Position numbers and translations under genes: made by a program. 64,000 nucleotides of DNA from an uncultured Lachnospiraceae bacterium (GTDB lineage Bacteria > Bacillota > Clostridia > Lachnospirales > Lachnospiraceae): assembly GCA_910589195.1 (NCBI GenBank), contig CAJUTC010000006.1, positions 41,481 through 105,480 of the forward strand, given 5' to 3'. The notes beneath the pieces were generated by a model that did no database searches, was not told where the DNA came from, and was given only the letters and a program-made list of their open reading frames with translations. Below are positions 1-7,673 of this stretch, one piece after another; the stretch's first letter is position 1, and each line of letters begins with the position of its first letter.

Positions 1-279
1 TTTCCGATGGTATTCCTCCATGGAGCAAGAGCAGGGATCCTTCCATTAGAATATAAGGGAAGGGAAACGGATCTGGAAGAAGAAAGGCGGCTTCTCTATG
101 TAGCAATGACCAGGGCAAAAGAGGAATTGATTCTAACCAGTTCTGGGGAACCTTCCTGTTTTTTAAAAGACCTGACAAAACCTATCATTGTACAGGAAAC
201 GCTTCGCCCAAAGCGGGAAGAAAATGGAGGACGCCAAATGAGCTTATTTGATTTTATGGATCATGAAAAGGATGATTAA
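1..279 (+). CDS. UvrD/Rep-family ATP-dependent DNA helicase, C-terminal fragment (5' end outside window)
   Basis: The reading frame is open from the first base, so the gene starts upstream of the window. It carries superfamily 1 helicase motif VI, EEERRLLYVAMTRAK (about bases 76-120), in which the arginine of MTRA contacts ATP. About 40 residues further on the protein ends in QMSLFDFMDHEKDD. QMSLFDF resembles the sliding-clamp binding motif (QLSLF type) and suggests tethering to DnaN during repair or replication, which is inference. UvrD, PcrA and related UvrD-like enzymes share motif VI, so the subfamily cannot be decided from 92 residues. The next gene is about 190 bases downstream, and no clear terminator is seen between them. 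Confidence 0.85.
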   Translation, partial: FPMVFLHGARAGILPLEYKGRETDLEEERRLLYVAMTRAKEELILTSSGEPSCFLKDLTKPIIVQETLRPKREENGGRQMSLFDFMDHEKDD

Positions 280-470
280 AATCTGCAACATGTTCTTACT
301 GGTGATAGTAGTTGATTTTTTACGAATATCGTTTATAGCTATTAATGAGATCTTAAAATTTTGTTTTTACTTTCAAAATGATAATTGCCAGATCATTCTG
401 GAACCGTTTTGAAACATGTGCAGAAAATTCAAGATCCGGAATAATCAATTAAATTTAGGAAGAACTGTTG

Positions 471-1740
471 ATGGACAGAAGATTAACAGGAAGGCTGGCG
501 GTAATTTCCTTATCGGCAGCAATGGCGCTTGCTGGGAGCGGATTTTCCTTTGGGGCGTTTCAGTCTTTGCCGAATGGCAGCATTGTTGATGTGGGGGGTA
601 AAGTACCTTACAGGCCCAGAAGGGTTCCAGTATTCTGGCTGGTTTATGGATGCGGATGAAAACTGGTATTACTTCAATGAATCAGATAAGACAATGAAAA
701 CTGGTTGGCACCATGACCTAGAGGATGGGTACTGGTATTACTTGAACCCATCGGACGGCAAGATGGCCTATGGCTGGCAGACCATTGATGGAAAGGAATA
801 TTACTTCCAGCCAGTGCGGAATGTGGGAAATTACTATTTCAGCAATGAACGTGAGAGATGGCTGTATTCTTTGAACAGCAATGTGCCTTACGGCGCAATG
901 TACATAAACACAACCACGCCGGACGGCCAGGCAGTTGACGGGACAGGAGCGAAAGTATCTGGCCAGGGAACCCAGGCCGTGAACAATGGGTGGGTTCAGC
1001 AGGACGGGAAAACCTATTACTTTGATAACGGGACTATGGTTTCCGGCACATGGAAAACGATTGGCGGGAAGAATTATTATTTCGGCAGCGACGGTGTTAT
1101 GCTGGTAAATGCCACAGCCCCGGACGGAAGGCGCACAGGCAGCGACGGCGCAGAGATAGTCAGTACTATTAGCCAGGTTACCGCGGCGCAGGAAAGCGCG
1201 ATTAGCTCCATATTAGGGAGAGAGTTATATAGCATCTACAAAGAGAACAAAAAGTCTGTTTCAAGCAGCGTGTTTACCAAGGAATATGTGCGAAAAGCGG
1301 CACATGACTATCTTTTTGCTGGGTATCAATCCCAAGGCCTTATGATACCAGAGAACAAAAATGAACCGACTTGGAACTATTTAGACTTGGCATCCATCTA
1401 TTATGATAAAGATAAAGTAAATGAATTGATGGGAAATATTTACGGTGTAAATCCGGCGTTCCAATCGGGAGAGAAGTTTAGCTGGTATGGAGAAAGCGAT
1501 CCATATTTAGTGGTTTCCGATAACCGGATTACGACAGAATATTTTTTTGACTTTACCATAGATCCTTTTGGAAGAGTAAGCGGCTTGCGGTTTGATTTTA
1601 AAGATGGATATATGAATGTGAAAGGAACGTTTACTATGGTGTCTAATGGAGGCGACGAAAGTACAACGTTTTCAGCCAGATTTAAAGTCAATGAAGTTAA
1701 CCGCTTCCCCTTCCAGTTAATATCTGCCAATTTGTATTAA
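471..1740 (+). pseudogene. Secreted cell-wall-binding-repeat protein, disrupted by a frameshift at a G6 run
   Basis: ATG 471 follows AGGAAG with good spacing and begins a typical signal peptide: basic MDRRLTGR, a hydrophobic core with AMALAG, then a small-residue cleavage region. This frame ends early at 659. The rest of the protein continues one base out of phase to 1740. The frames can be joined at the six-G run 593-598, where one fewer G would restore a single reading frame. The downstream frame has aromatic and glycine-rich wall-binding repeats (GWFMDADENWYYF, GWQTIDGKEYYF, GWVQQDGKTYYFDNG, GTWKTIGGKNYYFGSDG), then about 200 residues that I do not recognise. It could be a true pseudogene, slippage-controlled phase variation, or a sequencing error in a homopolymer. 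The family binds polymers on the outside of the cell. Confidence 0.75.
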
Positions 1741-1796
1741 TCTTAGTTTAGCAAACAGGTATCCTAATAACATACAAAGGATATCTATATGTGTAG

Positions 1797-1836
1797 GCAG
1801 GCTTTTGATACGATTCAGAAGCCTGCTTGTATTATG
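1797..1836 (+). terminator. Probable intrinsic terminator after the wall-binding protein gene
   Basis: A 12-bp stem (1797-1808 with 1815-1826, one G-U pair) closes a 6-nt loop and is followed by a weak T-rich tract. It lies 57 bases after the stop codon at 1740. An open frame on the opposite strand here has no ribosome binding site and was not called. Confidence 0.6.
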
Positions 1837-1899
1837 GGATGAAACTATGAATGCAAAAATAAGAAGCAACAAAAAACAAACAAAACAACAAGAAAATAC

Positions 1900-1928
1900 T
1901 TGCAATCCTGGATTCTTTATGATAGAAT
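1900..1928 (+). promoter_or_regulatory. Sigma-A-type promoter of rplS
   Basis: A -35 TTGCAA (1900-1905) and a -10 TAGAAT (1923-1928) are separated by 17 bases. Transcription would start near 1935, leaving a leader of about 75 nt before rplS. An L19 autoregulatory leader is known in some Firmicutes. I could not confirm its fold here. Confidence 0.7.
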
Positions 1929-2011
1929 CTAAACGTTGTGACGATAAAAAGAGATGGTCCTCTGATACAGTAGGTATGTAAGAACATCAAATAGTACAAG
2001 GAGGTTCACAA

Positions 2012-2359
2012 ATGAACGACATTATTAAAAGCATTGAAGCGACTCAGTTAAAGGAGTCTGTTCCGGAGTTCCATGTTGGCGATACGGTAAGAGTATACAA
2101 CAAGATTAAAGAGGGAAACAGGGAAAGGATCCAGGTATTTGAAGGCACCGTATTAAAGAGGCAGAACGGCGGTTCCAGAGAAACTTTTACAGTAAGAAAG
2201 AATTCTAATGGCATTGGCGTTGAGAAAACCTGGCCGGTTCATTCTCCGTTTGTAGATAAGATTGAAGTGGTAAGAAGAGGTAAAGTAAGACGTGCAAAAC
2301 TGTACTACTTAAGAGATCGGGTAGGTAAGGCTGCTAAGGTAAAAGAATTAGTAAAGTAA
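2012..2359 (+). CDS. rplS: 50S ribosomal protein L19
   Basis: A 115-residue protein of the usual L19 length, located at the interface of the two ribosomal subunits. Family signatures include [16 protein letters not shown] near residues 20-36, then [17 protein letters not shown] and the C-terminal [21 protein letters not shown]. The start is secured by AAGGAGG ending 8 bases before the ATG. It has its own promoter (1900-1928) and terminator (2374-2404). It heads the classic rplS-lepB-rbgA-rnhB cluster, in which ribosome synthesis and 50S maturation genes sit next to the signal peptidase. Confidence 0.98.
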   Translation: MNDIIKSIEATQLKESVPEFHVGDTVRVYNKIKEGNRERIQVFEGTVLKRQNGGSRETFTVRKNSNGIGVEKTWPVHSPFVDKIEVVRRGKVRRAKLYYLRDRVGKAAKVKELVK

Positions 2360-2373
2360 TGAGATGTAACTGG

Positions 2374-2404
2374 AGGGACTATTTCATATAGTCCCTTCTT
2401 TTAT
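2374..2404 (+). terminator. Intrinsic terminator of rplS
   Basis: A 9-bp perfect stem (2374-2382 with 2388-2396), loop TTCAT, followed by TCTTTTAT. It begins 15 bases after the rplS stop. Confidence 0.85.
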
Positions 2405-2454
2405 CATATAGGAAAGACCTTTGGATCAGATACTACAAAAGGCTTTCTTATATG
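2405..2454 (+). other. Long hairpin between rplS and lepB
   Basis: Bases 2405-2422 pair with 2438-2454 over 17 bp, with one bulged A (2417), one G-U pair and a 15-nt loop. It sits directly after the rplS terminator and ends 26 bases before the lepB start. There is no T-tract, so it is not a standard terminator. It could be a transcript-processing site or a leader structure for lepB. Confidence 0.6.
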
Positions 2455-2480
2455 GATAGTAACAGACAGGATGTGGAAAT

Positions 2481-3032
2481 ATGGACTTTTTTGTGGAAAA
2501 AGAAACGAACCTGCTCCGTCATGTGGTGAATTGGGTGACCGATATTATTGTGGCCATAGCGCTTGCCTGCTTTACGGTATACGCATTTGGAAGCCAGGTA
2601 ACGGTATCCGGAAATTCCATGTCGCCTCTTTTAAATTCCAATGATGTCGTATTGATCAATCAGCTTGTGTATGACTTGGGAACGCCTTCCCGGTTTGATG
2701 TGGTAGTTTTTGAAAGGGAAGACCGCAAGATGAATATTAAGCGGATTATTGGCTTACCAGGCGAAACTGTTCAAATTATAGATGGCCAGGTATTCATTAA
2801 TGGCCAGCTTTTAGAAATGGAAGGCATCCAGGAACCAAAAAAAATTGCCTTGGCAGGTTTGGCGGAAAATCCGGTGGAACTGGGAGAGGATGAGTATTTT
2901 CTCTTGGGGGATAACAGGGATTCCAGTGAAGACAGCCGCTTTTCCAATGTTGGAAATGTAAAGGGAACACAAATAATCGGAAAGGTTTGGCTTCAAATTT
3001 ATCCTACCATGGAATTTGGACGGATACAGTAG
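2481..3032 (+). CDS. lepB: Type I signal peptidase
   Basis: This 183-residue membrane serine protease releases signal peptides from exported proteins. One N-terminal membrane segment spans about residues 18-37. The catalytic serine is Ser46 in SGNSMSPLL. The general-base lysine is Lys87 in NIKRIIGLPGE. The conserved box GDNRDSSEDSR is at 143-153. The length fits the single-span Gram-positive SipS/LepB type. The ribosome binding site is weak (CAGG about 8-12 bases upstream), and the 17-bp hairpin at 2405-2454 lies just upstream. A copy of the dispersed element (3033-3120) begins immediately after the stop codon. Confidence 0.96.
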   Translation: MDFFVEKETNLLRHVVNWVTDIIVAIALACFTVYAFGSQVTVSGNSMSPLLNSNDVVLINQLVYDLGTPSRFDVVVFEREDRKMNIKRIIGLPGETVQIIDGQVFINGQLLEMEGIQEPKKIALAGLAENPVELGEDEYFLLGDNRDSSEDSRFSNVGNVKGTQIIGKVWLQIYPTMEFGRIQ

Positions 3033-3120
3033 CCTTCATGCGCCAATCAACTGGGCATCCATAAGCGGGCCGCTGCCTGGCGTATTTGGAACACCTGAAT
3101 AAAAACGCCTTTTTGGCGTG
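3033..3120 (+). repeat. Dispersed two-hairpin element, copy A
   Basis: Begins with CCTTCATG at the lepB stop. Stem P1 pairs 3040-3045 (GCGCCA) with 3078-3083 (TGGCGT). The linker TTTGGAACACCTGAAT follows at 3085-3100. Stem P2 is ACGCC/GGCGT (3105-3109 with 3115-3119) around a 5-nt loop. Two further copies exist at 33472-33561 (+) and 13997-14084 (-), with the same spacing but different, still complementary, stem sequences. See findings. Confidence 0.8.
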
Positions 3121-3147
3121 AACGTTTGCAGTAAAGGATGATAGAAA

Positions 3148-3996
3148 ATGATAACAATACAATGGTATCCGGGACATATGACAAAGGCGAAGCGGGCCAT
3201 GAAAGAAGATATTCGGCTGGTAGATTTAATTATTGAGCTTGTAGACGCAAGAGCGCCTCTTTCAAGCCGGAATCCAGATATGGATGATCTGGGAAAGGGA
3301 AAAGCGCGGCTGATTCTTTTAAATAAATCGGATTTAGCAGATGAGCGGGAAAATGAAAGTTGGATTACGTACTTTTCCGGGTTGGGCTATCAGGTGGTTA
3401 AGATGAACTGCCGTACCGGGGCAGGCTTAAAACAGATTAATGGTGCTGTATTAGAAGCTTGTAAGGAAAAGCTGGAGCGGGATAAACGGAAAGGGATTTT
3501 AAACCGCCCAATCCGTGCCATGGTAGTGGGGATCCCAAATGTAGGAAAATCCACCTTTATCAATGCGTTTGCAGGAAAGGCTTGCGCGAAAACAGGAAAC
3601 AAACCGGGAGTAACCAAGGGCAATCAGTGGATTAAACTGAATAAAAATTTAGAACTTTTAGATACGCCGGGAATCTTATGGCCCCGGTTTGAAGATCAGG
3701 AAGTAGGCCTTAAGTTAGCCTATATCGGATCCATTAATGATGAAATATTAAACAAAGAAGAATTAGCCCTTAGCCTGATTCAATTCTTAATGGAGGAATA
3801 TCCGGATGTGCTGAAAGAACGATATCAGACAGAGGAAGAACAGCCGGTTCTGATTTTCCAGCAGATTGCTAAAATAAGGGGCTGCTTAAAAAAGGGCGGC
3901 GAGTATGATTTGAACCGTGCGGCCAATTTGTTTTTTGACGATTTTCGCAGCGGGAAGCTGGGGCGGATTACGCTGGAACGGCCCGCATCGGCATAG
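3148..3996 (+). CDS. rbgA: Ribosome biogenesis GTPase RbgA (YlqF)
   Basis: This is a circularly permuted GTPase that acts late in 50S subunit assembly. The permuted order is visible: G4 NKSD at residues 59-62 precedes G1 GIPNVGKST at 128-136, the G2 region PGVT at 153-156 and G3 DTPG at 172-175. The N-terminal IQWYPGHMTKAKR is diagnostic of RbgA. The length of 282 residues is normal. The start has AGGATGA upstream. Its neighbours rplS, lepB and rnhB are in the order seen in many Firmicutes, and dispersed element copy A fills the gap to lepB. Confidence 0.97.
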   Translation: MITIQWYPGHMTKAKRAMKEDIRLVDLIIELVDARAPLSSRNPDMDDLGKGKARLILLNKSDLADERENESWITYFSGLGYQVVKMNCRTGAGLKQINGAVLEACKEKLERDKRKGILNRPIRAMVVGIPNVGKSTFINAFAGKACAKTGNKPGVTKGNQWIKLNKNLELLDTPGILWPRFEDQEVGLKLAYIGSINDEILNKEELALSLIQFLMEEYPDVLKERYQTEEEQPVLIFQQIAKIRGCLKKGGEYDLNRAANLFFDDFRSGKLGRITLERPASA

Positions 3997-4108
3997 TCCC
4001 ATGCCGCAATTTGGGCGCCGCCATAAAGGCAGGAAGGATCTGAGAAATAAAATTACAAAAGAAGCAAAATGGCAAAAAAGGTAAATTACAAAAAGAGAAG
4101 GAGCGATT

Positions 4109-4774
4109 ATGGCAAAGGAATTAACCGGGGAACGGTTAGAACAGGAGCTGGCCCGTTTAGATAGAATGTTGGAATTTGAACGTCAGTATAGATGGGCATC
4201 TGGAATCTGCGGGATCGATGAAGCGGGAAGAGGGCCGTTGGCCGGGCCGGTTGTAGCTGGCGCGGTGATTCTCCCAAAAGATTGTAAGATTTTGTATTTA
4301 AACGATTCCAAAAAGCTATCAGAAAAACGCCGGGAAGAATTATTTCTGGAAATACAAGACAAAGCGGTTTCATATGGGGTGGGAATTGTAAGCCCTGGAC
4401 AGATTGATGCGATTAATATCCTTCAGGCCACGTATGAAGCGATGAGGCAAGCAGTGGGGAAACTTGACCGGGTGCCGGAAGTTTTACTAAATGACGCAGT
4501 TGAAATTCCAGGTCTTTCCATGAAGCAGGTTAAGATCATACATGGGGATGGAAAAAGTTTATCCATTGCAGCTGCAAGCGTCTTAGCAAAGGTTACCAGG
4601 GACCATATGATGGCAGACTATGATGTGATTTATCCAGAATATGGGTTTGCAAAACATAAAGGCTATGGGACGAAAGACCATATCCAGGCTATAAAAGATC
4701 ACGGCCCATGCCCCATTCACCGGAAAACCTTTATCAAAAAGTTTGTAACAGAAGAAAAGGAATATAAAGAATGA
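4109..4774 (+). CDS. rnhB: Ribonuclease HII
   Basis: Cleaves the RNA strand of RNA-DNA hybrids and removes misincorporated ribonucleotides. The 221-residue protein has the active-site block GICGIDEAGRGPLAGP (33-48, with Asp37 and Glu38), NDSKKLSEKRRE, then HGDGKSLSIAAASVLAKVTRD and the C-terminal HKGYGTKDH box. About 30 residues precede the catalytic block, as is usual for Firmicute RNase HII. AAGGAG precedes ATG 4109. The stop overlaps the start of the next gene by four bases (ATGA), indicating translational coupling. Confidence 0.97.
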   Translation: MAKELTGERLEQELARLDRMLEFERQYRWASGICGIDEAGRGPLAGPVVAGAVILPKDCKILYLNDSKKLSEKRREELFLEIQDKAVSYGVGIVSPGQIDAINILQATYEAMRQAVGKLDRVPEVLLNDAVEIPGLSMKQVKIIHGDGKSLSIAAASVLAKVTRDHMMADYDVIYPEYGFAKHKGYGTKDHIQAIKDHGPCPIHRKTFIKKFVTEEKEYKE

Positions 4775-5121
4775 ATCGACGGCAGATTGGCCGAATGGGA
4801 GAAGAAAAGGCAGCCGATTACCTGGCAAAGAGAGGATATCAGATATTGGAGCGGAATTACCGATGCCGTCTGGGCGAAATTGATTTGATTGCAAAAGACG
4901 GCAGGTATCTGGTGTTTATCGAAGTAAAATATCGGACAAATGGTGGCTGCGGCGATCCGGCAGAAGCAGTCGATTTCAAAAAGCAAAATAAAATATACCA
5001 GACAGCCAGGTATTATTTATACCGGCACGGATACAGCGAAAATCAGCCTTGCCGGTTTGATGTAGCCGCCGTTTATGGGAACGGAAGTATCCGTTATGTA
5101 ACACATGCGTTTGGATGGTAA
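4771..5121 (+). CDS. YraN/UPF0102 family endonuclease-fold protein
   Basis: A 116-residue protein of the UPF0102 family, which has a Holliday-junction-resolvase-like nuclease fold but no settled cellular role. Visible family features are RRQIGRMGEEKAADYLAKRGY at the N-terminus, then GEIDLIAKDG and FIEVKYR, giving the acidic and lysine residues expected of a PD-(D/E)XK site (Asp38, Glu51, Lys53). It is coupled to rnhB by an ATGA overlap. That pairing recurs widely and hints at a role in nucleic-acid repair, which is inference. Confidence 0.92.
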   Translation: MNRRQIGRMGEEKAADYLAKRGYQILERNYRCRLGEIDLIAKDGRYLVFIEVKYRTNGGCGDPAEAVDFKKQNKIYQTARYYLYRHGYSENQPCRFDVAAVYGNGSIRYVTHAFGW

Positions 5122-5157
5122 GTAAAAGGATAAAAAGAACCATATGGGAGGAAGCTG

Positions 5158-6036
5158 ATGGAACAAATTAATTGGAATTATTCGGATCAGCGAAAGGTTT
5201 TTCGCACCGTTCAGGATGGGATCACACCATATCTATCGTTTCGGGTATTGGAAAAGATGCCTTTTGTGGTGAATGGTTTCTCTACCCGCATGGGAGGAGC
5301 CAGCAAGGGGAAGCTTGCTACTATGAATTTTTCCTACAGCAGGCAGGACGATCCGGCCAATGTACTGGAAAACTATACCCGCATGGCAGATTCCCTTGGA
5401 GTTTTTCGGGATCGGATGGTGGTTTCCTGGCAGACCCATACCACCAATATACGCTTAGTAACGGAAGCGGACGCAGGGAAAGGTGTAATCTGGGAGCGGG
5501 ATTATCGGGATGTGGATGGATTAATCTGCGATATTCCCGGGATTACCCTGGTAACATTTTATGCTGACTGTGTCCCTCTTTACTTTGTGGATACCAAACA
5601 CCAGGCCGTAGGATTAAGCCATTCTGGGTGGAGAGGAACCGTAAACCGTATGGGACAGGCCACATTAGACGCAATGAGAGAAGCCTTTGGAACCTGCCCG
5701 GAAGATGTAACGGCATGTATCGGTCCAAGTATCTGCAAAAGCTGTTATGAAGTGGGAGAAGAGGTGATTGAATCCTTTCAGAAGTCATTTTCCCCAAACC
5801 ATTGGGATGTGCTTTGGAGTAAAAGTCAGAAGCCGGGGAAATATCAGCTTGATTTATGGAAGGCAAATGAGATTATCATTCAGGAAGCCGGAGTTTTGGC
5901 CGAGCGGATTACCGTTACCAATATCTGTACTTTATGCAATCACCAGTATTTATTTTCCCATCGGAAATGCGGGGAAAACAGGGGAAATTTAGCTGCTTTT
6001 CTAGGTGTGCGCAGGAATGAGGGATCTCGAAAATGA
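5158..6036 (+). CDS. pgeF: Multicopper-oxidase-like (laccase-domain) purine nucleoside phosphorylase, PgeF/YlmD family
   Basis: The 292-residue sequence has the family signatures MVVSWQTHTTN, the central DCVPLYFVDTKH, GLSHSGWRGTVNRMG and CIGPSICKSCYEVGEEV, and the C-terminal NICTLCNHQYLFSHRK. The conserved His and Cys residues form the zinc site. Characterised members phosphorolyse adenosine and inosine and deaminate adenosine, and PgeF in E. coli was linked to peptidoglycan editing. The older name polyphenol oxidase is still common. The start follows GGGAGGAAGC. This is the last plus-strand gene before the convergent prs gene. Confidence 0.93.
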   Translation: MEQINWNYSDQRKVFRTVQDGITPYLSFRVLEKMPFVVNGFSTRMGGASKGKLATMNFSYSRQDDPANVLENYTRMADSLGVFRDRMVVSWQTHTTNIRLVTEADAGKGVIWERDYRDVDGLICDIPGITLVTFYADCVPLYFVDTKHQAVGLSHSGWRGTVNRMGQATLDAMREAFGTCPEDVTACIGPSICKSCYEVGEEVIESFQKSFSPNHWDVLWSKSQKPGKYQLDLWKANEIIIQEAGVLAERITVTNICTLCNHQYLFSHRKCGENRGNLAAFLGVRRNEGSRK

Positions 6037-6108
6037 ATGAGGCAGGGCATTAGGGCACACCTGGCAGGAAGGAAGAAACAAAAATATGTTTGCGACTGGC
6101 CAATGAAG

Positions 6109-6171
6109 AGGGGTTTCTGCCAGCGGCACAAGGTATGGTTTTTAGTGCCGTTTTCCGCTGGCAAAACCCCT
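6109..6171. terminator. Long hairpin between convergent genes, probable bidirectional terminator
   Basis: AGGGGTTT (6109-6116) pairs with AAACCCCT (6164-6171), and GCCAGCGG (6119-6126) pairs with CCGCTGGC (6155-6162). The apical region can also form GGCAC/GTGCC. It lies between the stops of pgeF (+) and prs (-). A T-run (6200-6205) is some distance away, so termination is inferred from position. Confidence 0.6.
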
Positions 6172-6244
6172 GCTTTGCACGCCCTGCTGTTAGCGGATTT
6201 TTTGTACGCTTGGCTGTTGCCAGATTCTTTGTATTCTCTGCTTA

Positions 6245-7453
6245 TTACCGGATTACTTCATAGTAGTCGTATCCGTCCGAATGGTATTTCCGAATTAATT
6301 TCTGGATTTTTTCTGTTGGTGATAAGGCATGTCCGATAGGCACATCATGATTGAAGGAATTAATTATGGCCGCAACATATTTGCTCATATCCGCTTCAAT
6401 GTACCAGGAACGTTTTAACAGAGCCTTTGGACGGTAACTTAAATTGGTGGTAATCACATAGTCAATGTATCCTTTTTCATAAAATTCATCAAACTTATCC
6501 AGGCCGCTGGTAAACAGTCCGAAGGTGCAGCATACAATCACCTTTGCGGCCTTGCGGTTCTTTAATTCCTTGGCGGTATCCAGCATACTTTCGCCGGAGG
6601 AAATCATATCATCAATAATCAGCACCGTTTTTCCCTCTACAGAAGTCCCAAGGAATTCATGGGCCACAATGGGATTCCGGCCATTGATAACTTTAGAATA
6701 ATCACGGCGTTTGTAAAACATACCCATATCAACTCCAAGATTATTAGCCAGATAAACAGCACGGTTCATTGCGCCCTCATCAGGGCTGATAATCATCAAG
6801 TGATCTTTATCAATCCGCAAATCTTTATCATGGCTAAACAGCGCCTTGACAAATTGGTATGTAGGCATAAAATTGTCGAATCCGTTTAATGGAATGGCAT
6901 TTTGCACACGTGGGTCATGGGCGTCAAAGGTAATAATATTACTGACTCCCATATAAACCAGCTCCTGGAGTGCCATAGCGCAGTCTAAAGATTCACGGTT
7001 GGCACGCTTGTGCTGACGGCTCTCATAGAGGAAAGGCATAATAACATTTACCCGGTGTGCGGTAGCTTGACAAGCGCCGATAATCCGTTTTAAATCCTGA
7101 TAATGGTCGTCTGGCGACATATAATTGGTATAGCCGCCGATTTTATAAGTCAGGCTGTGATTGGTAACATCTACCATAGCAAAGACATCGGCTCCCCGAA
7201 CCGATTCGTTTACAATGGCTTTTGCTTCGCCGCTGCCAAAGCGGGGGCACCTGCATTTTAACAAATAGGAATCCACATCGTATCCCCTGTAGTGAAGATC
7301 TGCCTGTCGGCGGATCAGCTCTTCCGTATCATTACGGCGGAATTTTACCACATGGTCATTTACTTTCTGTGCAAAAGAGGTAATGCTTTCAAGTGCTGCG
7401 ATTTTCAAAGGTGCTACTGGGAGCGAATCATTAAATACATAACTGTTTGCCAC
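6245..7453 (-). CDS. prs: Ribose-phosphate pyrophosphokinase (PRPP synthetase)
   Basis: Makes PRPP from ribose 5-phosphate and ATP for nucleotide, histidine and tryptophan synthesis. The PRPP-binding loop is TVLIIDDMISSGESMLDTA, and the central block PFLYESRQHKRAN plus ITFDAHDPRVQNAIP are family hallmarks. KRRDYSKVINGRNPIVAHEF corresponds to the catalytic loop. At 402 residues it is longer than the roughly 315-residue classical enzyme; such long forms occur in clostridia. The start is GTG (7451-7453) behind GGAGGAC with good spacing. It is transcribed alone, convergent to pgeF and divergent from the radical-SAM gene. Confidence 0.93.
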   Translation of the reverse strand: MANSYVFNDSLPVAPLKIAALESITSFAQKVNDHVVKFRRNDTEELIRRQADLHYRGYDVDSYLLKCRCPRFGSGEAKAIVNESVRGADVFAMVDVTNHSLTYKIGGYTNYMSPDDHYQDLKRIIGACQATAHRVNVIMPFLYESRQHKRANRESLDCAMALQELVYMGVSNIITFDAHDPRVQNAIPLNGFDNFMPTYQFVKALFSHDKDLRIDKDHLMIISPDEGAMNRAVYLANNLGVDMGMFYKRRDYSKVINGRNPIVAHEFLGTSVEGKTVLIIDDMISSGESMLDTAKELKNRKAAKVIVCCTFGLFTSGLDKFDEFYEKGYIDYVITTNLSYRPKALLKRSWYIEADMSKYVAAIINSFNHDVPIGHALSPTEKIQKLIRKYHSDGYDYYEVIR

Positions 7454-7502
7454 GCAAATTGTCCTCCGTTCCGTTTGGCTAAATTATTGTCCCTACTTAA
7501 AA

Positions 7503-7532
7503 TTTATATCATTTTTCGGCAATTCCCGTCAA
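7503..7532 (-). promoter_or_regulatory. Promoter of prs
   Basis: Read on the minus strand: -35 TTGACG (7532-7527), 18-base spacer, -10 TATAAA (7508-7503). The prs start codon is about 50 bases downstream. Confidence 0.6.
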
Positions 7533-7673
7533 TAGATTTTTTAGCTTCCCATATTTCAAATCTATTTTTTCCATCTTCCGGCAATTTTGGCTGGCTGTAA
7601 ATTCAACTCAGCCTTTACAAAGAAAGGCAATATTGATATGATAAGAAAAGACAAAAGGAAAGGCAGAATTGGT

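Noticed and set aside
1717..1905. 62-codon hydrophobic open frame on the minus strand
   Set aside because: No ribosome binding site, overlaps the end of the wall-binding gene and its terminator, biased composition.
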